From: Acetofilamentum sp.
GTDB taxonomy: Bacteria; Bacteroidota; Bacteroidia; Bacteroidales; DTU049
Length of the DNA: 15,242 nucleotides
Direction of reading: 5' to 3'
NCBI GenBank assembly: GCA_020720525.1
Contig: DYON01000021.1
Coordinates: 2,770 to 18,011 of the forward strand
The notes beneath the pieces are model-generated. The model made no database searches, was not told the origin of the DNA, and worked only from the letters and a program-made list of their open reading frames with translations. Positions 1 through 7,764 of this stretch are shown here, in pieces (the stretch's first letter is position 1; every line of letters begins with the position of its first letter). The position numbers were made by a program, and so were the translations under genes.

Positions 1-55
1 AGATTTCTGTGGCACTCGAAGTAAGACTCAACACTGGGTTGGGATATACGGTTAC
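1..55. repeat. Exact direct repeat, copy 1 (partner at 451-505)
   Basis: These 55 bases are identical to 451-505 and the offset is 450 nt, exactly two 75-codon repeat units, so the reading frame is kept. Identity stops at base 56 (gagaa against cgttg). The repeat could extend further left, beyond the window. Confidence 0.95.
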
Positions 56-3000
56 GAGAACCGAACCTGTGGTTTCACAACCATCGGGGCTGCTTACCGT
101 TACATTGTAGGTGCTTGTAGCAACTGGGCTTACATTGATTGTTGATGTGGTTGCGCCTGTACTCCACAAGTAAGCACTGCCAGGAATATCGCTGGTTGCT
201 GTTAAGGTTGCACTTTCACCTACACATAGTTCGGGGTCGGATGTGGTTACACTCACCACTGGCAAAGGATTTACAACAATATCGATTGTTGCTGTGCCTG
301 TGCAGCCGTTGGGCGAAGTGCCTGTTACAGTATAAGTTGTGGTTGTGTTAGGACTAACGTTGATGCTTGCTGTGGTTGCTCCAGTGCTCCACACAAAAGT
401 GGTTCCTGCCAAGCTGCTGCTTACTGTAATGCTTGCCGAAGCGCCGTTGCAGATTTCTGTGGCACTCGAAGTAAGACTCAACACTGGGTTGGGATATACG
501 GTTACCGTTGTTGTTGCCGATCCCGTGCAGCCATTGGCTGTACCAGTAACAGAATATGTTGTTGAAGACGCAGGACTAACAACAATTGAAGCAGTTGTAG
601 CACCATTGCTCCAGAGATATGTTGTTCCTGGCAAATCGGAAGAAGCAGTTAAGGTAGTACTTTCTCCCTCGCAAATTGCTGGATTAACTGGTGTTATTGA
701 AACATCTGGATTAGGGTTGACCACCACAGTTACTGAGTCGATATCGGAGCAAAGAGGTGCAAATGAGATGTCGTCGAGAGCAAAGTCATTGCCAGAATGA
801 ATGAGATTTTGATTAACGATGCAAATTTGTGCAGTTGTATTGGCTCCACTATTCCACACCTCGTAGAATTGTAGCCAGTTGCAGGTAGTGGTTGTTGCAG
901 TAAAAGGAGAACCTAGCAATACACTATTAATGGAAAATTGCAATACAGCTGGATTGGTAGGATGAACACTGGTAACCCATGCAGAAAATGCATACATCGT
1001 GTTGGGTGAAACAGCAACATTTTGACACCAGACATCCTGATTAGCTACAGGAGCCCCATTTACCACCATCATATTCACACCAGGAGCGGGAGTATGGTCT
1101 TGGCAGTTTGCAAAGTTTGGGTGCGTATTATGAGGATTATCAGTAATATAATAATAACCCTCAGGCATAAGATTAAGGCTGTAAAAATAATCTGTGGTAA
1201 AACCAACATTCCCTGCTTCAAAATCGCCATTAAAAATCACATTATTCCCAGGAGAAAAGCCCGTCAAATAATAGGTTGTTGTTACTAAAGGGGTGGCGAT
1301 TGGATTTGCAATATCTGGATTGTTTAGCGTTGCAGCTGGAGTCCATTCGTATAGCCAAGCTCCACTTCCTTGAAGTTGAGCCGATTCTCCAAGACAAATT
1401 TCTTGATCAGGACCAGCATCGACAGGAGGAAGAGGAAAAATTGTAATCACAACCGATTGTGTTCCAGTACATCCAAAAGCATCTGTTCCAGTAACCGTAT
1501 AGGTTGTTGTTGCGGATGGAGTTGCAATTACTGTGGTTCCCGTGGTTTGATTGAGACCAATAGAAGGTGACCACACATAAGTACTGGCACCCGATGCAGT
1601 CATGGTAACAGAAGAACCATCGCAAACACCAGCCACTTGTGGAGTAACTGAAATTGTTGGATTTGGATTTACAATAATGCTTATTTGTGCTGTGTTTGAA
1701 CATCCTCCAGCTATTGAGCCAGTTACACTATAAATAGTTGAAGCATTTGGAGATACTGTGGTAGTATTGGCAGTAGTTCCATCGCTCCACAAAAACGTTG
1801 TTCCAACAATATCGCTCGAAGCACTTAGAGTAGCCGATTCACCTTGGCAAAGAACAGTGTCTATCGATGAAATATCGATAATTGGATTGGAAACAACCGT
1901 TATGGTAAGATCGGTACTCGCAGTTTTTCCGCACAAATCTGTTACTGTTACAGAATAATCAGTTGTAACAATTGGCGATACTGTTTGCGAGCTGGTTGTA
2001 GTGCCATTACTCCAAAGATAGGAAAATGGAGCTTGTCCATTCAACACATTTACGCTTATGTCCGAAGATACTCCAATACAAACATTTTGATCGCCACTAT
2101 TCGCCAATACCATATTTTGATAATCATTGATGCTAAGAGTAAGTGTTTCGTAATTACAAGCTGATGTTTGAATAGTAAGAATAACCGTTTCCATTCCTTC
2201 AGGAATTCCATCAAAAAGGGCATCTAAAATTGCGGTAACAGAGGTGCTTCCGGCGGAAATTGTAACAGAAGCTGGGAAAGTGTAATCAATCCCATTTGTA
2301 GCGGTTCCAGACAGGGTGTAGTTTACAATATAATCTGTACCCTGAGCTACTGGTAACGAAAACGTCACACTTGCGTTGTTGCAACCACCTTCAAGCGAGA
2401 AATTGCCTAAAGTAGTAGCCATTGGGTAAGTACTTGTATAAGAAAGAGTCGGGCTCGAGAAGCTATGCTCTTTAAGAAAGACTCCCGAGTCGTAGATTCT
2501 ATCTCCAGCATCACCAATAGCCAATTTGATGTGATAGGTTTGACAGGGAACAACAACTGCCCATGCAGTCAAAACACTTGTGAATGCATCAAAAACAACC
2601 CCACTTTGTCCGCAGTTGTCAACAAAAAACGAACAGTTTTCGCAAGGTCCACCAGAGCATGCTCCAGCCGAGTAGCCGTTGTTTACTGTGTTGATAGCAA
2701 CAGGTGTAGAAGTCCCCGGAATTAGTGCGAGATTCATGCTGGTGTAGCTTCCGCCAAGTGGATTTGGCCCAGTTAGGAAGAAGCCAAATACATCGTTGTA
2801 TGCTGTGTTTACCCATTCATGGTATTCTTCTGAACCAAAAACATACTCAAACTTGATTGTATCTGAAATTGGGATAAAATCAAATTCTAGAATGGTTGCT
2901 TCTGTTATTGAATACGATGGTATTAAGGCTTGAAGCTGAGGGTCACCACCACAATTTGTGGCAGAACTAACAAAGCTTAAAGCTGTAGCTCCTATTGCAG

Positions 3001-3307
3001 GAGTGCCATTTACTCGTCCGGTAGAAAGAATTACACCATCGGTAAAGCCAAGAGTGGTTGGCGTGCCACCTGTTGTAAAATGTCCAATGGCATTGTTGTT
3101 GCAAGAGTAGGTTACATTTGAATATGTAATTCCACTTCCAACAAGATAGCCTACATATTGGTTAGGCGTAAAGCCAGAAGTTACTGTAACCTGGCTTTGG
3201 GCAGAAAAATGAAAAAGCAGCATCGAAGCAAAAGCCAAAATAACCAATTTTTTGATAGTGTTTGGCACAACATGACTGCATCCTTGGAATAAATAAAGTT
3301 TTTTCAT
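1..3307 (-). CDS. Giant secreted multi-domain surface protein (choice-of-anchor L plus Ig-like repeats), C-terminus cut by window edge
   Basis: The frame is open from an ATG at 3307 to the window edge, giving 1102 codons with no stop. Residues about 19-38 form a hydrophobic signal peptide ending near SAQSQ. Residues about 60-290 match the choice-of-anchor L family, including FGSEEYHEW (157-165) followed by a DVFGFF motif. Residues about 304-393 resemble a Calx-beta domain (GIDYTFP, then EGMETVILTI). Ig-like modules with the pattern C-x-G-E-S-A-T-L, Y-L-W-S-x-G, TTxYTVTG fill about 400-690. A jelly-roll or carbohydrate-binding-like insert spans about 690-853 (NGDFE near its start, DDISF near its end). 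Further Ig-like 75-residue repeats run to the edge. Bacteroidota proteins of this build are usually type IX secretion cargo or SprB-like adhesins; that role is inferred, since the C-terminal sorting domain is not visible. The N-terminal region before the signal core is rather long, but no better start is seen. Confidence 0.88.
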   Translation of the reverse strand, partial: MKKLYLFQGCSHVVPNTIKKLVILAFASMLLFHFSAQSQVTVTSGFTPNQYVGYLVGSGITYSNVTYSCNNNAIGHFTTGGTPTTLGFTDGVILSTGRVNGTPAIGATALSFVSSATNCGGDPQLQALIPSYSITEATILEFDFIPISDTIKFEYVFGSEEYHEWVNTAYNDVFGFFLTGPNPLGGSYTSMNLALIPGTSTPVAINTVNNGYSAGACSGGPCENCSFFVDNCGQSGVVFDAFTSVLTAWAVVVPCQTYHIKLAIGDAGDRIYDSGVFLKEHSFSSPTLSYTSTYPMATTLGNFSLEGGCNNASVTFSLPVAQGTDYIVNYTLSGTATNGIDYTFPASVTISAGSTSVTAILDALFDGIPEGMETVILTIQTSACNYETLTLSINDYQNMVLANSGDQNVCIGVSSDISVNVLNGQAPFSYLWSNGTTTSSQTVSPIVTTDYSVTVTDLCGKTASTDLTITVVSNPIIDISSIDTVLCQGESATLSASSDIVGTTFLWSDGTTANTTTVSPNASTIYSVTGSIAGGCSNTAQISIIVNPNPTISVTPQVAGVCDGSSVTMTASGASTYVWSPSIGLNQTTGTTVIATPSATTTYTVTGTDAFGCTGTQSVVITIFPLPPVDAGPDQEICLGESAQLQGSGAWLYEWTPAATLNNPDIANPIATPLVTTTYYLTGFSPGNNVIFNGDFEAGNVGFTTDYFYSLNLMPEGYYYITDNPHNTHPNFANCQDHTPAPGVNMMVVNGAPVANQDVWCQNVAVSPNTMYAFSAWVTSVHPTNPAVLQFSINSVLLGSPFTATTTTCNWLQFYEVWNSGANTTAQICIVNQNLIHSGNDFALDDISFAPLCSDIDSVTVVVNPNPDVSITPVNPAICEGESTTLTASSDLPGTTYLWSNGATTASIVVSPASSTTYSVTGTANGCTGSATTTVTVYPNPVLSLTSSATEICNGASASITVSSSLAGTTFVWSTGATTASINVSPNTTTTYTVTGTSPNGCTGTATIDIVVNPLPVVSVTTSDPELCVGESATLTATSDIPGSAYLWSTGATTSTINVSPVATSTYNVTVSSPDGCETTGSVLVTVYPNPVLSLTSSATEI
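451..505. repeat. Exact direct repeat, copy 2 (partner at 1-55)
   Basis: This is the second copy of the 55-nt identity. It encodes the junction between two Ig-like units (strand of residues PNPVLSLTSSATEI on the minus strand). Nucleotide-level identity, including third codon positions, points to recent duplication or gene conversion rather than protein-level constraint. Confidence 0.95.
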
Positions 3308-3711
3308 GGCTCAATATTTTTAAACAATTGCTTTTGGGCAAATTGCAAGGGTTCAGGGAATAAATTCTGAAGAATGTTTGTTTTCTCAAAACGAGGAAAG
3401 CAAAGCCAACAATTCTCTCGAACGCCCATGAGACTTTTGAGCCATGAATTAACAAAGCTGTTGAAACTAAAATTGAGTACTTTTTTTGTAAAGTTGTTTT
3501 CATTGTAAAATCTCCCATGGTTGCTCGTTCTAAATATACGAATATTTTCAACCAAAAACAAGCTATTGTGCATATTTTAGATAAAAACCATTTATGATAA
3601 ACACTAACGACAAATATTAACACATATTCCATATTTCACAACAAGATTTTGCGCACTTTTTTAACAAATAAAGCACATAATCAAAGCCAACAATCTTTGT
3701 TTTTCAAATCA

Positions 3712-3723
3712 AATTTGCAAATT
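3712..3723. repeat. 12-nt perfect palindrome upstream of efp
   Basis: AATTTGCAAATT is its own reverse complement and covers the putative -33 element of the efp promoter. That placement would suit an operator, but in DNA this AT-rich a 12-nt palindrome can also arise by chance. Confidence 0.35.
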
Positions 3724-3744
3724 CAGCAAATTGAATTAATTTTG
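3715..3744 (+). promoter_or_regulatory. Bacteroidota-type promoter for efp (TTG, 19 nt, TAATTTTG)
   Basis: A TTG at 3715-3717 is followed after 19 nt by TAATTTTG at 3737-3744, matching the Bacteroidota pattern TTG-N(17-23)-TAnnTTTG. Nineteen bases separate the box from the efp ATG, implying an mRNA leader of only about 13 nt. No Shine-Dalgarno sequence is present, as is normal in this phylum. Confidence 0.65.
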
Positions 3745-3763
3745 CAACGGCAAAAAACATGCA

Positions 3764-4330
3764 ATGGCAACAACCGCAGATATTAGAAAAGGATTGTGTA
3801 TCGATTTCAACAACGATTTGTTTGTTGTTATTGAGTTTCAACACGTAAATCCAGGCAAAGGAGCAGCTTTTGTGAGAACAAAGCTTAAAAGTCTTACAAC
3901 AGGAAAGGTATTGCAAAACACCTTCCCTTCTGGTGCAAAAATAAATATTCAACGTGTTGAAAGAAGACCCTACCAGTATTTATATAAGGATGGGGTAACA
4001 TATTTTTTCATGCACGAAGAAACGTATGAGCAAATCACCATGGAAGAGGAACTAATTAATGCTCCTCAATTTTTGAAAGATGGACAAAGGGTTGAAATCA
4101 TGTTTCATGCCGATACCGAAACTCCTTTAAGTTGTGAGCTACCTTCTTTTGTTGTTCTCGAAGTAACATACAGCGAACCTGGCATGAAGGGCGATACTGC
4201 AACCAACACACTTAAGCCAGCTCAATTAGAAACAGGTGCTTCCATAAACATTCCTTTGTTTGTTAGCACTGGAGATAAAATTAAAGTTGACACCCGAACC
4301 GGAGAATACTCGGAACGAGTAAAGGAATAA
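3764..4330 (+). CDS. efp: Translation elongation factor P
   Basis: EF-P binds between the ribosomal P and E sites and helps peptide-bond formation on stalling sequences such as polyproline. The 188-residue length is typical. Three beta-barrel domains can be laid out: an N-terminal KOW-like domain (about 1-62), a central OB domain (about 65-127) and a C-terminal OB domain (about 130-188) that contains the EF-P signature GDKIKVDTRTGEY. The tip of the loop in domain I reads NPGKGAAF, placing a lysine at residue 32 where other bacteria carry a modified Lys or Arg; no modification enzyme (EpmA, EpmB, EarP or YmfI) is encoded in the window. The lpxD homologue follows after 22 nt and is probably co-transcribed. 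Confidence 0.97.
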   Translation: MATTADIRKGLCIDFNNDLFVVIEFQHVNPGKGAAFVRTKLKSLTTGKVLQNTFPSGAKINIQRVERRPYQYLYKDGVTYFFMHEETYEQITMEEELINAPQFLKDGQRVEIMFHADTETPLSCELPSFVVLEVTYSEPGMKGDTATNTLKPAQLETGASINIPLFVSTGDKIKVDTRTGEYSERVKE

Positions 4331-4352
4331 CCTTGTAAAACACCTGCTGTTT

Positions 4353-5291
4353 ATGAAATTTTCCACCAATTATACTCTTCAGCAAATCATTGATATTATT
4401 GGACACGAAGGCACGTATTCAAACTGCGACCCCAATTTTATTGTTACTGGCATAAACGAAATACACCGCGTTGAACCGGGCGATTTGACCTTTGTTGATC
4501 ATCCAAAATACTACAACAAAGCACTTGCCTCGGCTGCTACTACAGTAATTATTAACAAAGAGGTTGAAGTTCCTATTGGAAAGGCATTGATAATTTCAGA
4601 CGACCCCTTTCGCGATTATGTTTCAATAGTTAAATATTTCAAACCTTTCATTTCGTCGGAATCTGCAATAAGTCCATCTGCTGAAATTGGTGAGGGAACT
4701 ATTGTTGAGCCTTTTGTGTTTATTGGACACAACGTAAAAATTGGCAAAAACTGCATTTTAATGGCCAATTGTACAATTCATGCCGACACAATTATTGGCG
4801 ACAATGTCATCATTAATAGTGGAACAGTGATTGGGGGTGAAGCTTTTTATTTCAAACGTCGCCCAGAGAAATACGACAAATTAGAAGGCTGCGGCAGAGT
4901 TATCATTGAAGACAATGTTGAAATTGGCTCATGCTGCACAGTAGATAGAGGTGTTTCGGGCGACACCATTGTGGGTTGGGGCACCAAATTGGACAACCAC
5001 ATTCAGGTTGGCCACGACACAGTGATAGGGCGAAACTGTTTAATTTCTTCGCAGGTTGGAATTGCAGGCGTTGTAACTCTCGAAGATGACGTGATTCTTT
5101 GGGGCCAAGTGGGCGTTCAAAAAGACTTGGTAATTGGCAAAGGAGCTATTGTTCTTGGTCAGTCGGGAGTTGCAAAAACACTTGAAGGCAACAAAACATA
5201 TTTTGGAAGTCCAGTTCGCGAAGCTGTTGACAAGATGAAAGAACTTGCGTGGATTAAGCGTCTTCCAGAGCTTTTTGAAAAGATAAAATGA
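4353..5291 (+). CDS. lpxD: LpxD-family UDP-3-O-acylglucosamine N-acyltransferase
   Basis: LpxD transfers a 3-hydroxyacyl chain from acyl carrier protein to UDP-3-O-acyl-glucosamine, the third step of lipid A synthesis, in the cytoplasm. The N-terminal domain (about 1-100) has the LpxD motif EPGDLTFVD, and residues about 105-280 form hexapeptide repeats of a left-handed beta helix. LDNHIQVGHDTVIG carries H216 and H221, the latter at the catalytic His position of the family. The C-terminus ends in the usual LPEL helix. At 312 residues it is somewhat shorter than many LpxD proteins. In related genomes I recall an LpxD-like gene next to efp in addition to a main lpxD-lpxC/fabZ-lpxA cluster, so this may be the second paralogue rather than the housekeeping enzyme; the sequence alone does not settle that. 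It converges on the next gene with 30 nt between. Confidence 0.88.
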   Translation: MKFSTNYTLQQIIDIIGHEGTYSNCDPNFIVTGINEIHRVEPGDLTFVDHPKYYNKALASAATTVIINKEVEVPIGKALIISDDPFRDYVSIVKYFKPFISSESAISPSAEIGEGTIVEPFVFIGHNVKIGKNCILMANCTIHADTIIGDNVIINSGTVIGGEAFYFKRRPEKYDKLEGCGRVIIEDNVEIGSCCTVDRGVSGDTIVGWGTKLDNHIQVGHDTVIGRNCLISSQVGIAGVVTLEDDVILWGQVGVQKDLVIGKGAIVLGQSGVAKTLEGNKTYFGSPVREAVDKMKELAWIKRLPELFEKIK

Positions 5292-5321
5292 TAAAACCGA
5301 TTTTGTCTAATACCAAAGCAT

Positions 5322-6824
5322 TTATTCTGGGTTGCTTTTCGACGGCATTTCATTCAATTCTGCATTTCTTTCTTTATTAGCTTTAAGTTGCAATCCGTTG
5401 GCAACAATAATGGCAACGAAGCCCCATACTGGGACGGCAATTTTGTCGGAGTCGAGAAAATTATTCAGAAAGGCGTGAACAAAATAGGTTAATAAACCAA
5501 GTAATATTCCAAGAACGAAACGAGCTTGCACTTTATTTACCTTTTGCAAAGCCACATAGGTATTGAACCCATATACGAATATAGTGATAACAAGAAAAAT
5601 CACAGTCATCATACCAAGAATTCCTGTTTCGGCCATTGCTCCTAAAAATTCGGAATGAGCATTCCCGAGTGTACCAGCATTGGTGCTAATTATAGTTAAA
5701 TCGCGCGAAAGTTGATATGGACCATACAAAAACTGATATGTTCCAGGGCCTGTTCCAAACACAGGATGATCGGCCGACATACGAAGCGCACAATTCCAAC
5801 GATTAAGTCGCTCCAAATTGCTTGCATCGGTAGAGATATTGCTCATCGATTCAATATTTTTCACTACATCTTCGGACGAATCTTGTTTGTTTTTTTCAAG
5901 TCGTTGAATAATTTGGTTTTGAAAAATAAGTACTAAAAGTACCAAGCCAAAAAAAGAAATAAACAAATACTTCAATTTGATGCGGAATTGAACAACAAGA
6001 CCTAGTCCAAATGCAACAAAAAAGCCAAGCCATGCAGCTCTGCTAAACGACATTGTTAATCCAATAAGCAATACTGCCAAGGCCAAAAGCATAAAAAAAC
6101 GCGCTGTTAGAGAATATTTTTTGTCGAACAACAACAATATGAGAACAGGTAAAAAAAGCGCTATTGCTGAACCATAAATAGCATGGTCTTTATAGAATGG
6201 CTGCATTACCCATTGGCTTTCTTGGTCGCCAAAACCATAAGAAGCATGACGTATAAGAGCATAAAGAACTACTACAACCAAAGCAGCGACTTGTAGTAAA
6301 ACAAAAGCACGCTGAGAGTTTGGTTTAAGGAAGAAAACTCGAGTTCCAAAAAAGTAAAGAGGAACAATGAGCCACAAATGAGCCACAAAATATTTCCACG
6401 AAACAAGAGGCATCTGACTAGCAAGGGCAGCAAAGAAAAGCCAAGCAAAATAAATTAAAAAAGCAATGGTGATTGGGTTTTGCTGAAATGGCTTCCATTT
6501 TTGTGGCTCGAAAAGCGATTTCAATAAAAACAACAAAAGCAATCCGGCAAGCAAGGGCTCTGTTGGCAGAGTAACAGCAATTTGAGAATCGAAATCGCTT
6601 AAATTCACCGCAAGTGGAATGGCGGCAGCAATTATAAGGAAAAGCTTATCAACAGCAAAAAAATACAAATAAACAAACAGCAAAAAAACTGGGAGCAAAC
6701 TCACAAGCATAGTCTCATTAAGCACGAGCGCAACCATGTTTACACCTAAAAATAAAAGTGTAAACAGAATCACCCACACACCAATTCCCGAACGAGAAAG
6801 GCTACTGCTTTTCTGAAGGCTCAT
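5322..6824 (-). CDS. O-antigen polymerase/ligase family membrane protein (Wzy or WaaL-like)
   Basis: This 500-residue polytopic membrane protein has about ten to twelve hydrophobic segments. A large periplasmic loop around residues 325-395 has the family hallmark: R-x-N-x-W-x(3)-A-L-R-M, then HPVFGTGPGTYQF, then NAHSEFLGAMAETGILG, with the conserved His at 390. Proteins of this family either polymerise undecaprenyl-linked repeat units (Wzy) or ligate glycan to lipid A core (WaaL); the two cannot be told apart here. The position directly after two Wzz-like genes favours a polymerase. The ATG lies inside the end of the preceding gene (23-nt overlap), which suggests translational coupling. A hydrophilic tail closes the protein. 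Confidence 0.88.
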   Translation of the reverse strand: MSLQKSSSLSRSGIGVWVILFTLLFLGVNMVALVLNETMLVSLLPVFLLFVYLYFFAVDKLFLIIAAAIPLAVNLSDFDSQIAVTLPTEPLLAGLLLLFLLKSLFEPQKWKPFQQNPITIAFLIYFAWLFFAALASQMPLVSWKYFVAHLWLIVPLYFFGTRVFFLKPNSQRAFVLLQVAALVVVVLYALIRHASYGFGDQESQWVMQPFYKDHAIYGSAIALFLPVLILLLFDKKYSLTARFFMLLALAVLLIGLTMSFSRAAWLGFFVAFGLGLVVQFRIKLKYLFISFFGLVLLVLIFQNQIIQRLEKNKQDSSEDVVKNIESMSNISTDASNLERLNRWNCALRMSADHPVFGTGPGTYQFLYGPYQLSRDLTIISTNAGTLGNAHSEFLGAMAETGILGMMTVIFLVITIFVYGFNTYVALQKVNKVQARFVLGILLGLLTYFVHAFLNNFLDSDKIAVPVWGFVAIIVANGLQLKANKERNAELNEMPSKSNPE

Positions 6825-7764
6825 TAATTCTAAACTTTTTTAGTTGTTCGTAAAAACCTATAAAAACAAAACACAGCAATGTTGATGCAGCCACAGAAAC
6901 AAGTACTATCAACCACCTAACAGGCCAAGCCTTACGATCGGGTGGATAAGGGCTGATTATTTCGCTGGAATAGGTAAGAATCTTTTCAACATCAATACGA
7001 GCTTTCTCGTATTCGGTAACAGCACTAGCATACGCTGCCGAAAACTGTTCGAGTTGAATTGCCAGCAAATTATACTCGCCACCATGCAGCTCAAGATTAG
7101 ATATCAACTGATCGAGCTGAGTTCGATTTGCAGCATTTGAGCTAAAAAAACCACGGTAGGCTTCTTTCACTTGGGTTTCGAAATCCAAAATTTTGTATTC
7201 TTGACTCAACTCCTTCAACCTGTTACCAATCGAATCTATATGAACCTTTGAAACAACCATAAGGTCTTGCTGCACAACCATAAGTTCGGCTGCTTTGTCG
7301 CGCTGCGTTTGACGGACCTTAAGATTGTATTGATTAATCATCTCTCTGTTAATCTCATACGACATCATTGGATCTTTGTCGTAAACATCAATAATTACCG
7401 ATTCGTATTCGGAACGCTTAATTGAAACATGATCGTTGAATTCTTCGTAAATGCGGTATTTACCAAATTTGTCATTCGCATTAATACCATAATGAGAGAA
7501 TAAATCAAATTTAATAATGACCGAATCGCGAATCACATTCGATTGAAAAAATTGCAACATTTGCTCCGTCTCCGACTCTTGCGAATAAGGAATCAAGTTA
7601 GAAGGATACAATACGGATTTTGTCTTATAAAGTGGAGTAAGAAACATACTACTGCTGAACACAACACCTGCAATTGCAGAAACAACAAATACAATTGAAA
7701 TGATTTTCCAATAATGTCTTATTACTCTGATAATAAAAAGAGTGTCGAATTGACTGGTATTCAT
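6802..7764 (-). CDS. Wzz-like polysaccharide chain-length protein (second of a tandem pair)
   Basis: The 320-residue protein has a transmembrane helix at about 20-42 and another at about 280-303, with a long charged, helical periplasmic region between them, the layout of Wzz/polysaccharide co-polymerases. The second helix is introduced by a proline-rich motif, PYPPDRKAWPVRW. No Walker A or tyrosine-rich kinase tail follows, so this is a kinase-less form. It shares a clear pattern with the upstream gene: EQMLQ-x(3)-SN-x-IR near residue 70, KF-x-L-x(2)-HY-x-IN, and R-S/T-EY-x(2)-V-x-I-x-V-x-D-x-DP. These show that the two are paralogues. Its ATG overlaps the upstream stop as ATGA, and its end overlaps the Wzy-like gene. 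Confidence 0.87.
   Translation of the reverse strand: MNTSQFDTLFIIRVIRHYWKIISIVFVVSAIAGVVFSSSMFLTPLYKTKSVLYPSNLIPYSQESETEQMLQFFQSNVIRDSVIIKFDLFSHYGINANDKFGKYRIYEEFNDHVSIKRSEYESVIIDVYDKDPMMSYEINREMINQYNLKVRQTQRDKAAELMVVQQDLMVVSKVHIDSIGNRLKELSQEYKILDFETQVKEAYRGFFSSNAANRTQLDQLISNLELHGGEYNLLAIQLEQFSAAYASAVTEYEKARIDVEKILTYSSEIISPYPPDRKAWPVRWLIVLVSVAASTLLCFVFIGFYEQLKKFRINEPSEKQ

Larger units (their letters stand above)
1..505 (-). repeat. Tandem 225-nt (75-residue) Ig-like repeats inside the giant protein gene
   Basis: Two complete 75-residue units are visible here, plus the start of a third at the edge. Each unit carries a Cys near residue 12, a WSTGATT motif near the middle, an INVSP strand and a second Cys near residue 61, and ends in NP-L-P or NP-N-P. 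Earlier, more diverged units of the same type occupy about 545-760 and 1300-2100. The period was counted directly from the translated frame. Confidence 0.85.
3308..3763. other. Divergent non-coding region between the giant protein gene and efp
   Basis: This 456-nt AT-rich stretch separates two genes transcribed away from each other. Short open frames cross it on the minus strand, but they are rich in Cys, Phe and Asn, resemble no family, and overlap each other, so I regard them as chance. A promoter-like element for efp lies at the right end. I see no convincing TAnnTTTG box in the 20-40 nt before the giant gene's ATG, so its promoter was not located. No tRNA-like or riboswitch-like fold was recognised. 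Confidence 0.7.

Noticed and set aside
1..505. CRISPR-like array suggested by regularly spaced repeats
   Set aside because: The repeats are 75-codon coding units in one open frame, far longer than CRISPR units, with no spacers.
139..2816. Several short open frames on both strands within the giant gene
   Set aside because: All are out of frame with a continuous 1102-codon frame whose protein shows a signal peptide and recognisable domains.
3162..3632. Minus-strand open frames of 156 and 89 codons crossing the intergenic region before efp
   Set aside because: They overlap the giant gene's signal peptide in another frame and each other, have an odd Cys/Phe/Asn-rich composition, and resemble no family.
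5292..5321. Possible bidirectional terminator between the convergent lpxD and Wzy-like genes
   Set aside because: No GC-rich stem followed by a T run is visible in the 30-nt gap.
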